A stretch of 36,844 nt of DNA from Candidatus Aminicenantota bacterium (GTDB lineage: Bacteria; Acidobacteriota; Aminicenantia; Aminicenantales; Aminicenantaceae): contig JAUWNW010000014.1 in NCBI GenBank assembly GCA_030612445.1, positions 1 to 36,844 of the forward strand, in the 5' to 3' direction. Shown here piece after piece: positions 8,581 through 16,244 of the stretch. The position numbers and the translations under genes were made by a program. Below the pieces are notes generated by a model. It had not been told where the DNA came from. It did not search any database and saw only the letters and a list, made by a program, of their open reading frames with translations. Numbering within the stretch: the first letter of the stretch is position 1; each line of letters begins with the position of its first letter.

Positions 8581-8799
8581 ATTCAAGATGAAAACAATCT
8601 GGAGTTCCCTTCCAAATTTTGGGCTAAGTGGGGACTGGCCGCAGCATTTTATTTAATTTCAATAAGATATCTCTATACTCAGAGCCATTTTATGGCCTTA
8701 GAGTTGATTTTTGGCCTCAAAAGGCGGCGGCCTTCATTTTGGGGCAAGTATGTTGGAACGACTCTGAAGGAATTGGTAAGGATATCGGTGTTAAGATAA
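8581..8799 (+). pseudogene. possible gene remnant, open frame without a start
   Basis: Continuous frame of 72 codons opened by an in-frame stop at 8578-8580 and closed by TAA 8797-8799. The translation contains FWAKWGLAAAFYLISIRYLY, a plausible membrane segment with flanking basic residues, then GLKRRRPSFWGKYVG. It has no ATG before mid-frame and no ribosome site. I do not recognise it. It could be the tail of a degraded membrane or glycan gene, or chance. An overlapping frame at 8628-8885 looks less protein-like. Confidence 0.25.
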
Positions 8800-9403
8800 A
8801 TAAGATAAACAATAGCGTTAAAAGTGAAATTCTTGATTATTGTTACAACTCCTGGCGAGAAATGCATGTAGGGGCATCAATCTAAGGTTTTTTTTGTGCC
8901 AGTGACACCAGAGTATCTCCTCGAAAAAGTTTGCCTATTATTCGATAGATTATTAGTTCAGGTTTACTTGGGCGAAGATGAGAGCAGGAACGACTGATTG
9001 CATCTTCTCCTAACATCAATTCCACAAAATCACATGAAAGACAGGGATTTTCCCCAGCGTGGAAAATCCCTTCCTATTCCTCGCAACGCTCCCGTCGAGA
9101 TTCTCTCGAGGAATCCTGCCCGCGTTGCTTCGGATGGCTTTCTCCGGGATTTACCTGTATCCACGCCCTACAACCTTTGTAAGTTTGAAATAAAATTTGG
9201 GAAACTCCAGAAAGAGAGAAGAGGAAAAAACGGTTGGATGTTCTGAAAGAAAACCCTTGTTAATTATGCATAAATTGTTCCGGAGTATATGAAATGATGA
9301 ATTTGCGGCTTGTACGGCGAAACATTTTTGGGGGATGTCCTGCGAAAGATAAACTTGCAATTTGCCTACTTTTCTGCTTAGGATATTAGAAATATGATTA
9401 CTA
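8800..9403. other. gene-free region with nested inverted repeats
   Basis: No convincing gene. Between 9044 and 9128 are several inverted repeats: GGGATTTTCC (9044-9053) with GGAAAATCCC (9061-9070); GCAACGC (9083-9089) with GCGTTGC (9122-9128), enclosing TCGAGA-TTC-TCTCGA (9095-9109); and a competing pair ATTCCTCG/CGAGGAAT (9076-9083, 9107-9114). These could form a branched structure in DNA or RNA. A short open frame at 8998-9246 spans them but has no recognisable protein character. Confidence 0.5.
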
Positions 9404-9412
9404 TTGAAAGGG

Positions 9413-10246
9413 ATGTTAAAGTTGAAAAAAAAGTATGGGGTTGAGCTGGCTCTTCCTTCTTTCCGGGGGCGGCTAGAGGCTGATTATCAAAGCCCCGGAT
9501 TTGTCCGTACGATCTCAGATTGTCAAAAATTATTAAATAAATCCTCTACTGAGATTTTACATGAGGGCAGAAACCGGATTGGGGTGGTCAGGATTTCAAG
9601 GGGGGATAAAGAAGCTGAAGAGATTGTTGTTAAGGAGTTTCGGACCGAAGGAATAAACAAGATTAAAAGTATTATCCTCCATTCTAAAGCATATAAGGCC
9701 TGGCGAGGGAGCAATCAGCTTAAAGATTGCGGTATTAAAACTCCTGTCCCTGTAGCCTTTCTTGAGAAAAAGCACGGATTTTTTCTTGAGCAGAGCTTTT
9801 TTTTATCCGGGATGGTAAGAGGTATTGAGGAAATCCGGCATTTGTTTCCTTTGCTCTATGGGGATGAACTAAGGTTGCTTTTAAAAGAACTAGCCCGGTT
9901 TTTATTATATTCTCACCAGCAGGGAATCCTTCATCGTGACTTATCGGATGGAAATATTCTGGTCAGGAAGGATGAGCAAGGGAAGTATACTTTTTATCTT
10001 ATCGATACTAACCGTATCCGCAAGAAAAAGCGTATTAGGGTCCTTAGCAGGGTGAAAAACTTGATACGTCTGGGAGTCCCGCCCGCTTCTCAGCCTGAAT
10101 TTTTAAAGATGTGTTTAGGAAAAGAACGCCTTAACTATTTTTTCTGGTTTTGGTATAAGCTGAACAAGAATACCTATTCCGGGTTTATCGGATTAAAAAA
10201 AAAGCTGCGGCTGAAGAAGATTGCTGAGAAGCTAAAAATCCAGTGA
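9413..10246 (+). CDS. LPS-kinase-like (Kdo/WaaP family) protein
   Basis: Protein of about 277 residues with a eukaryote-like kinase core typical of Kdo kinase and WaaP. It has an ATP-site lysine in IVVKEF (about 74), the catalytic loop LHRDLSDGN (HRD about 174-176, Asn about 181), and IDTNR (Asp about 198) in place of the DFG metal site, a substitution seen in this family. It would phosphorylate a sugar of the LPS core on the cytoplasmic side. I prefer ATG 9413; TTG 9404 is an alternative, and neither has a strong ribosome site. The end overlaps the next gene's GTG (GTGA), suggesting co-translation. The C-terminus is rich in Lys/Arg. Confidence 0.75.
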   Translation: MLKLKKKYGVELALPSFRGRLEADYQSPGFVRTISDCQKLLNKSSTEILHEGRNRIGVVRISRGDKEAEEIVVKEFRTEGINKIKSIILHSKAYKAWRGSNQLKDCGIKTPVPVAFLEKKHGFFLEQSFFLSGMVRGIEEIRHLFPLLYGDELRLLLKELARFLLYSHQQGILHRDLSDGNILVRKDEQGKYTFYLIDTNRIRKKKRIRVLSRVKNLIRLGVPPASQPEFLKMCLGKERLNYFFWFWYKLNKNTYSGFIGLKKKLRLKKIAEKLKIQ

Positions 10247-11568
10247 TCCGGATAGATAAAGAAAATGGAAAAATGAAAGAAACATTTCGCTGGAATCCTT
10301 ATGCGGACCAGCCTCATAATATCGGCTCCAGAAAAGAACGTTTTCAGCATCATTTCAAATATGCGGGCAGTTATATCAGCTTAATAACCTCTAATCTACG
10401 AAAAGTTATCCCAATTCTCTTTAGGTACAGGAAATATAAAAAGAAAATGTATAGAGAGCCTGTAAAATTGAAGAGTCCTTTTGCCGTCTCTGTTTCTTCT
10501 GCGGGAAAAAAGGAAAGGGAAGTGCTGAAGTGTCTGCAGGAGCTGGGCATCTCCCAGAGCATGGTTCGGATTCCCTCTTGGGAAAAAAACAAGCTAGATG
10601 AGTATAAAAAATTTGTTGATTTTCTCTCTGATAATAGGATTGAAGTAACTATAGCTTTGCTACAGAACCGGGACGATGTTCTCTCTCCTTCCCGTTGGCA
10701 GAATTTTTTAGAGGAGGTTTTCCGCCGGTTTTCAGACCGTTGCTCCCATTTTGAAGTCGGTCATGCTTGGAACCGGACAAAGTGGGGAGTATGGGAGTAT
10801 AAAGAATATCTGGAACTTGCCCACGCTGCTTTCTCAGCAGCTGTAGGATATAAGGTGAAGCTCATTGGGCCGGCAGTGATCGATTTTGAGTTTCATCTTT
10901 ATCCTCCGCTTTTAAAAATACTGCCGTTTGATGCCTTAAGCTCCCTTCTCTATGTTGACAGAGTCGGTCCTCCTGAAAATACACAATGGGGCTGGGATAC
11001 ATCTAAAAAAATCGCTCTTCTTAAGGCAGTTGTGGATAAATGCACGCAGGGGGAGAAAAAATTATGGATAACCGAGATGAACTGGCCTTTACAGGAGACG
11101 GGAAAGTATTCACCGGCTTCCGGAGAGCCGAATGTTTCTGAGGATGAACAGGCCGATTACCTGGTGCGCTACTATATTTTGGCTTTGGCAAGTGGTTTTG
11201 TCGAACGGGTATACTGGTGGCAGTTGGTTGCTCCAGGTTATGGTCTGATTGACAGCCGGGGGGATGAGTGGCGTAAACGGCCTTCCTTTTACGCTATGAA
11301 AGTAATGGTTTCATTTTTAGACGACAGTATTTTTCAGGGATGTTTGGCTGAAAAGGATGCTAAAATATTTATTTTCGTCAAAAAAAAAAATGTCTTTGCC
11401 GTAGGGTGGACAACAGGAGAAGCTCTAGAATATACTTTCCCTGGCCGCTTGCTCAAGGTTCTGGACAGGTCAGGAAAACAGTTCCCTGTTACAAGCAATA
11501 AAGTGCAGCTTGATTCCAGCCCGAAATATATATTCCTAAGCGGGGACACCCCCTTTTCTGCTTGCTAA
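10243..11568 (+). CDS. glycoside-hydrolase-like TIM-barrel protein (clan A type)
   Basis: 441 residues. The middle section reads as a clan GH-A (GH39/GH5-like) barrel. The strand carrying the nucleophile is KLWITEMNWP with E278. The strand that normally carries the acid/base in an NEP motif reads EVGHAWNR (171-178), so the expected Glu appears to be Ala175; catalysis may be lost or altered. YWWQLVAPGYGLID resembles the C-terminal barrel strands. No signal peptide is seen, so it would be cytoplasmic. It starts at GTG 10243 overlapping the LPS kinase stop; ATG 10273 is a plausible alternative. Context points to glycan metabolism; substrate and activity are unknown. Confidence 0.6.
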   Translation: MIRIDKENGKMKETFRWNPYADQPHNIGSRKERFQHHFKYAGSYISLITSNLRKVIPILFRYRKYKKKMYREPVKLKSPFAVSVSSAGKKEREVLKCLQELGISQSMVRIPSWEKNKLDEYKKFVDFLSDNRIEVTIALLQNRDDVLSPSRWQNFLEEVFRRFSDRCSHFEVGHAWNRTKWGVWEYKEYLELAHAAFSAAVGYKVKLIGPAVIDFEFHLYPPLLKILPFDALSSLLYVDRVGPPENTQWGWDTSKKIALLKAVVDKCTQGEKKLWITEMNWPLQETGKYSPASGEPNVSEDEQADYLVRYYILALASGFVERVYWWQLVAPGYGLIDSRGDEWRKRPSFYAMKVMVSFLDDSIFQGCLAEKDAKIFIFVKKKNVFAVGWTTGEALEYTFPGRLLKVLDRSGKQFPVTSNKVQLDSSPKYIFLSGDTPFSAC

Positions 11569-11600
11569 TTGCAAATGGCCGTTTTATTATTAGGAGCAGG

Positions 11601-12272
11601 ATGAATAAAGTAAGTGAGCCTTTTCAAAAACAGGAAGTCGAAGAATATGAGAGGAAGAGATACCGGGGGTTGGACCAGCGGATCGTTGATGCAAGAGAGC
11701 AGAGTATTCTAAATAAATTTCTGGAACAAATTACCAAGAATAAGGGCTTGGCTTTAGACCTTCCCTGCGGGTATGGGCGATTTTCTAAACTCCTCAGGGG
11801 GCAAGGCTTAAAACCTATAAACTGTGATATTTCTTTTCACATGGTTAAACGAGCCTGTGAGAAAAGCGGCTGGATCGCTTCCTCAGCTGGAGTAGGTGCA
11901 GTAGCAAATGCAAAGCAGGGATTACCTTTTAAAGACGGTCTATTTCAGGTTGTATTTTCCCTGCGGTTTTTCCATCACTTGCATGAAAAGCAGGCCCGGA
12001 CATTTATTCTAAACGAGTTTTCACGGGTTTCAAAAGGCTGGGTAGTGCTGTCTTTTTACCAGGCAAATCTTCTGCATAAGATCCAGCGGCAGTTAAGAAG
12101 GAAAATCAAAAAGAGCAGTACCCGCATAAAAATGCTTTTAGCAGAAGAATTTGCAGAAGAGATCGAGCAAGCAGGGCTAAAGCCGGTTCGGATTATTTCG
12201 CTTTTTAAAGGCTTGCATTCACAGCATATTGCCCTTCTTAAAAAAAAGAGTTATCTGCAGGGAGAAAGTTAG
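11601..12272 (+). CDS. class I SAM-dependent methyltransferase
   Basis: About 223 residues with a Rossmann methyltransferase core: motif I as LALDLPCGYGRFS, an acidic residue in NCDIS at the end of strand 2, KQGLPFKDGLFQVVFSLRFFHHL (motifs II-III region), and a basic C-terminal half. The start is ATG 11601, preceded by TAGGAGCAGG; the frame extends 39 bases further up but without a ribosome site. Substrate unknown. It follows LPS-kinase and barrel genes on the same strand, so a glycan or lipid substrate is plausible. Its TAG stop overlaps the TAA of the convergent gene (12269-12271), leaving no room for a terminator. Confidence 0.8.
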   Translation: MNKVSEPFQKQEVEEYERKRYRGLDQRIVDAREQSILNKFLEQITKNKGLALDLPCGYGRFSKLLRGQGLKPINCDISFHMVKRACEKSGWIASSAGVGAVANAKQGLPFKDGLFQVVFSLRFFHHLHEKQARTFILNEFSRVSKGWVVLSFYQANLLHKIQRQLRRKIKKSSTRIKMLLAEEFAEEIEQAGLKPVRIISLFKGLHSQHIALLKKKSYLQGES

Positions 12273-13456
12273 AACCTGAATTTGATCCCAACCTTAAGGG
12301 ATACTCCGGAAAAATCTATGGTAGCTTTTTTAGGATTGCTCACCCCTGCTTCAGATGGTTTTTTATCTCTTATAAAAAGGAGGGGGTAAGAGACGTCTTT
12401 TGAGACCTGGCCATCGTATATGTAAAGTGAGCCCTCTTCAGTATATTCCAGCCCTTCTGAATCTTGATATGTATGTGTTCCTTCGAAATCATTGAGTTTT
12501 GCAATGCGGCCGCTTGTTTCTATAAATAGGCTGATATTTGAGTCAACGGCAGTTATGAAGCCGAGGCCTGCCATTATCCCGAGTCCCTGAGAACTGGCGT
12601 TTCCTTTCCATTCTTTCCAGGCTTCGCCTTCTTCAGAGCGATAAAGATAAGAACATTTTGCCATAAAGTATTCAATCCCGCTTTTAACATAGAGTTGGGG
12701 AAGAACGGAGCAGGAGAGAAATACTCGCAAAGGCAAAGCTTGTACTTCAGGTTGGACTGATAGGAAAGTTGCGGGAGATACTCCGGATAATTCGTATGAG
12801 CTATTTTTCCTCCCGAATAGGTAATCGGCTCCGATTCCGAGAGACAGGTCTTTGTTTAGCTGGAAACTGATCTCTCCTCCGAAAAGTAAACTTAGATGAA
12901 CAGGTTTGAAATTTTGCTGGGTATCTATTTGGAGATCATCCAGATTATAGTCGGCCCAGCCTGCGGCTCCCTTATTTATATCTCCTCCCGCAACATAATT
13001 TCCTCCTCCGGAAAAAGAGATGCTAAAGGGAGCGTCTTTTGATATCGCTGAAGGCACAGTTTTTTGCTCACGTATTATGGTTTTTGGGGCCTTGGCTTGT
13101 TTTAATGCAACGGATTCTGCGGCCTTCCTCTCAGGTTTTTCCTCTTCTTTTTCGGCTGTAGGCAGTTTGATTTCAGATACCAGGCTTTCATGTACATATC
13201 CGTTTATTGTTTCCCCATTATCCTGTATATATTTAATGTGGTACCATTCTTCTTCTTTGCCTAAAGATGTAAAAACAGCGCCCTGAAGAGCCTGGAAAAT
13301 GATCATACTGCCTATATCTGCATTTTTACGGATATTAGCCAGTTCAGAAACGACTTTCAATTTGATTTGATTTTCCTGGGCATTTAAGCTTGCAAACAAG
13401 AAAACTGTTATAATGAGAAAAACCACAATGGGTTTCCCTTTATTTATTATTATCAT
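12269..13456 (-). CDS. secreted SH3-domain protein with predicted outer-membrane beta-barrel
   Basis: About 395 residues from ATG 13456. The mature start is preceded by a signal peptide (basic INKGK, hydrophobic VVFLIITVFLFASL, cleavage after NAQ). A bacterial SH3 domain follows (KVVSELANIRK through GYVHESLV), then a Lys/Glu/Ala-rich linker, then a region of alternating hydrophobic strands ending in GVSLKVGIKFRF, a typical outer-membrane barrel terminus with C-terminal Phe. It probably binds peptidoglycan through SH3 and sits in the outer membrane; no specific function is recognised. The open frame continues upstream to 13567 but the signal peptide marks 13456 as the start. Confidence 0.7.
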   Translation of the reverse strand: MIIINKGKPIVVFLIITVFLFASLNAQENQIKLKVVSELANIRKNADIGSMIIFQALQGAVFTSLGKEEEWYHIKYIQDNGETINGYVHESLVSEIKLPTAEKEEEKPERKAAESVALKQAKAPKTIIREQKTVPSAISKDAPFSISFSGGGNYVAGGDINKGAAGWADYNLDDLQIDTQQNFKPVHLSLLFGGEISFQLNKDLSLGIGADYLFGRKNSSYELSGVSPATFLSVQPEVQALPLRVFLSCSVLPQLYVKSGIEYFMAKCSYLYRSEEGEAWKEWKGNASSQGLGIMAGLGFITAVDSNISLFIETSGRIAKLNDFEGTHTYQDSEGLEYTEEGSLYIYDGQVSKDVSYPLLFIRDKKPSEAGVSNPKKATIDFSGVSLKVGIKFRF

Positions 13457-13567
13457 GAGTTTAAAAGAATATATCTCTTGCAATTGAATTATAGAAATTG
13501 GTTGATTGAGTGTCAAGATACAATAATTTTGCTGTTTTTTGAAAAAAATGATATTATAAATTATCAA

Positions 13568-13819
13568 CCTGGATTATGCACGAGTCGAGGTTGCCGCAGA
13601 TGCGAGGCACAGTGGATGAAGCTGTGGTATTTCGCCGCGAATCCGCTGTAACGAAGCAGATGGGGTGAGATTGGCTTGCCCAGAGGGTAAAAAAATGGCG
13701 ATTAATATTAAAAATCAAAACAAGAAAATCGTTAAAATAATCATTCTCGAAAAAATCTTGAATATCGCTGAAAAGAAATTAATAAGAAAAACATCGCCGT
13801 TTTTTATGAATAGTTCAGG
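13568..13819 (+). repeat. dispersed repeat, complete copy with subterminal hairpin (E6)
   Basis: Runs from CCTGGATTATGCACGAGTCGAGG to TTATGAATAGTTCAGG. The stem arms are TAAAAAAATGGCGAT (13688-13702) and ATCGCCGTTTTTTA (13793-13806), complementary apart from a small bulge/wobble. The right terminus ends three bases before the ATG of the yggT-like gene. The hairpin interior matches the reverse complement of 36482-36580. Confidence 0.85.
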
Positions 13820-13822
13820 AAA

Positions 13823-14146
13823 ATGATCTTATTGGCAAATTTCATAAATGCAATAGCAGGAATCCTCCATTTTATCATAATGCTTTATATTTGGATTCTT
13901 GTTTTCCGGGCAATACTTTCCTGGATAAGAGTTCCGTCTTTATATCAAGTGCAGGCTTTACTCTATCGTTTTACTGAACCGGTGTTGGCACCTGTGAGGA
14001 AATATTTTCCTCCTTATAAGTTTGCTGGAATAGATATTAGCCCGATAATCGTATTTGTGCTGCTTCTTTTTATTGATACATTTATAGTCAAATCTATATC
14101 CCTTTATGCCCAGCAGATCCTGCAACAGCAGACTTTGTCGTTGTGA
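13823..14146 (+). CDS. yggT: YggT-family integral membrane protein
   Basis: 107 residues with two strongly hydrophobic halves, FRAILSWI...LYRFTEPVLAPVRKYFPP and IDISPIIVFVLLLFIDTFI, which is the classic YggT signature at its normal length. YggT proteins are inner-membrane proteins of uncertain role, linked to osmotic tolerance and often located near division genes. The ATG lies only three bases after the repeat copy at 13568-13819, so the terminal CAGGAAA of the repeat boundary is the only possible ribosome-binding sequence, poorly spaced. Family assignment is secure. Confidence 0.85.
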   Translation: MILLANFINAIAGILHFIIMLYIWILVFRAILSWIRVPSLYQVQALLYRFTEPVLAPVRKYFPPYKFAGIDISPIIVFVLLLFIDTFIVKSISLYAQQILQQQTLSL

Positions 14147-14180
14147 ATCTCAGTTGTTTTATTAGTATGGGCTATTTTCT

Positions 14181-15063
14181 ATGAACTATTATAACCTCAT
14201 TAGTTTTTTAGGGATTTTTGTTATTGCAGGCTTTTCCGACTGTAATATTTTTTGCCGCACTCGTGTCTGCTCTTTATTATTTACGTATTATGCCCTTGAT
14301 AATACGGGGATTTTCTTATGTATTTACAAAGCTTATGCGCATAAGTGGCGCGGAAGCACTTAGTGCATCCAGTAATATTTTTGTCGGGGTCGAGTCAGCG
14401 CTTGTAGTCAAGCCGCATTTAAAACGGATGACAAAGTCGGAACTGGCAACCGTTCTTACTGCTGGAATGGGGACTATTGCCTCTACAGTACTGGCGTTAT
14501 ATGTATTCTATTTACAAGCTCAGATGCCCTTCATTGCCGGGCACCTGGTCTCGGCTTCTCTGCTATCAGCGCCGGCTGCGGTTGTTATGGCCAAATTGAT
14601 CGTGCCTGAGACAGAAAAGCCGCTTACCATGGGATTGAACATAAAACCCCATTATGAAAGAGAAGACAATTTGATCATGGCTATTATCAATGGCGCTAAC
14701 AGTGGGCTGAAGCTTTTAGGAGGTATTGTCACGCTTCTGATTGCCTTTTTGGGGATAATGGCTCTGCTTGACCTTATTCTTGGTTGGTTCGGTGGAAATT
14801 TAAATAACTGGTTCGGTTGGAACATCGACTGGTCCTTTCAGTCATTACTCGGGTATATATTTTATCCTTTCGCTCTTGTCCTGGGTATCCCGCCTGCGGA
14901 TGCTTTTGAGATCGCCAGGATTCTGGGAGAACGCCCTATTGTTACGGAAGTCGTTTCCTATCAGCATCTGGCTAAGCTTCTGGCAGCAACTCTTGCTTGC
15001 TTAATGACAGGAGCTGTAGCTGGAGTTTTCTTTACTTCCGGTTCTATTCTATTCGGATATTGA
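14181..15063 (+). pseudogene. NupC/CNT-type nucleoside transporter with two apparent internal deletions
   Basis: The body (open frame 14218-15063, TTG start if used) is clearly CNT family: FPTVIFFAALVSALYYLRIM, SGAEALSASSNIFVG, VPETEKP, LLGYIFYPFALVLGIPPADA and GERPIVTEVVSYQHLA. Two parts are missing. The true N-terminus, NLISFLGIFVIAG, is encoded at 14181-14231 in a different frame and joins directly to LLQAFPT, skipping roughly 100 residues including the first membrane segments. Near the C-terminus YQHLAKLLA runs straight into ATLACLMTGAVAG, skipping the usual SPR...CGFANF...GIQIGG region of about 60 residues. Normal length is about 400. It is most likely non-functional, or a reduced transporter; an assembly collapse is possible. 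Confidence 0.7.
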
Positions 15064-15143
15064 TTTTTCTTGCCATTGTTGTAAAATCTCTTCTGGATTA
15101 TTAACATAAATTATTATCCTGGATTATTAACCTGGGTTATTTA

Positions 15144-16244
15144 ATGGAAGAAGAAATAAAATACTGGGTTTGCTTAAATCTTGTTTTTGCAGAACATTTA
15201 AAGGAATTAAATAGCATTATTGGGAATTTCCCTACAGTAAAAGATATCTTTAAAGCCCGGCAAAGTCAGATCATTGCTTTAGGTGTCGAGAAAGAAAGGG
15301 CTAAAGCCCTGCTGTCTTCCAGGATGCTTGATAAAGCGTGCCGGGAGATCGAGCAGCTTAGAAAAAGAAATTATAATATACTTGTAATAGATGATGAAAA
15401 TTATCCTGAAAATTTGCGAGAAATATTCGATCCTCCCCGCGTCCTTTATTATGCAGGCGATGTTAAACTGTTTAAAAGCCCGGCAGTAGCCATTGTTGGA
15501 GCACGAAAAACGACACCTTATGGAAGGGCTGTGGCTGAGAAACTATCTGCTGATCTGGCCGCACGAGGTTTGACAGTTATTAGCGGGATGGCCCGTGGGA
15601 TCGATTCTCTTGCTCACTGGGGCGCGCTTAAAGGAGGGAAAACCTTGGCTGTTTTAGGTTCTGGACTTGGAAATATCTACCCCAGAGAAAATAAAAAATT
15701 GTTTGAGAGGATAATCGAAACAGGGCTGGTTGTAACCGAGTATTCCCTGAAGACTGATCCTCTTGGGTTTCATTTTCCTTTAAGGAACAGGATAATAAGC
15801 GGTTTGGCAGTAGCCCTGATTGTAATAGAAGCAGCAAAAAAAAGCGGATCGTTAATTTCTGCCCGCCTTGCCTTGGAACAGAATAGGGAAGTAATGGCGG
15901 TACCTGGAAATATAACCTCTAAACTAAGCTGGGGGACAAATTGGCTTATTAAAACCGGGGCAAAACCTGTGACAGACTGGGAGGATGTAGTTGAGGGGCT
16001 GCCGCTTTATGTTAAAGAAAAAGTACTTGTGTGTAAGCCTGAGAAGACAGAAAAGGGTTTGCGTCTCAAAGGTCAGGAAAAAAAGATATATGGTCTTCTG
16101 AAACCGGATTCAATGATTCATATTGATGAAATTGTGGAAAGAAGCGGCCTGTCTGTATCTGAGGTTCTTTCTGAGTTGCTAAAGTTAGAGCTAAACGGTA
16201 TGATTGATCAGAGTCCGGGAAAATATTTTCAAAGGAAGTTATAA
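15144..16244 (+). CDS. dprA: DNA processing protein DprA
   Basis: 366 residues. The N-terminal helical part is followed by the DprA Rossmann fold: VAIVGARKTTPYG, VISGMARGIDSLAHWGAL, AVLGSGLGNIYPREN, FPLRNRIISGLA, VIEAAKKSGSL and a C-terminal winged-helix-like tail (IHIDEIVERSGLSVSEVLSELLKLEL). DprA loads RecA on incoming single-stranded DNA during transformation and also occurs in non-competent bacteria. It is followed immediately by topA (ATAATGG junction at 16241-16247), the widespread dprA-topA arrangement. The gene begins after a short AT-rich stretch with two copies of CTGGATTATTAAC around 15092 and 15118. Confidence 0.95.
   Translation: MEEEIKYWVCLNLVFAEHLKELNSIIGNFPTVKDIFKARQSQIIALGVEKERAKALLSSRMLDKACREIEQLRKRNYNILVIDDENYPENLREIFDPPRVLYYAGDVKLFKSPAVAIVGARKTTPYGRAVAEKLSADLAARGLTVISGMARGIDSLAHWGALKGGKTLAVLGSGLGNIYPRENKKLFERIIETGLVVTEYSLKTDPLGFHFPLRNRIISGLAVALIVIEAAKKSGSLISARLALEQNREVMAVPGNITSKLSWGTNWLIKTGAKPVTDWEDVVEGLPLYVKEKVLVCKPEKTEKGLRLKGQEKKIYGLLKPDSMIHIDEIVERSGLSVSEVLSELLKLELNGMIDQSPGKYFQRKL

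Noticed and set aside
8998-9246. Open frame of 82 codons over the inverted repeats
   Set aside because: Composition is dictated by the palindromes and no protein family signature or ribosome site is visible.
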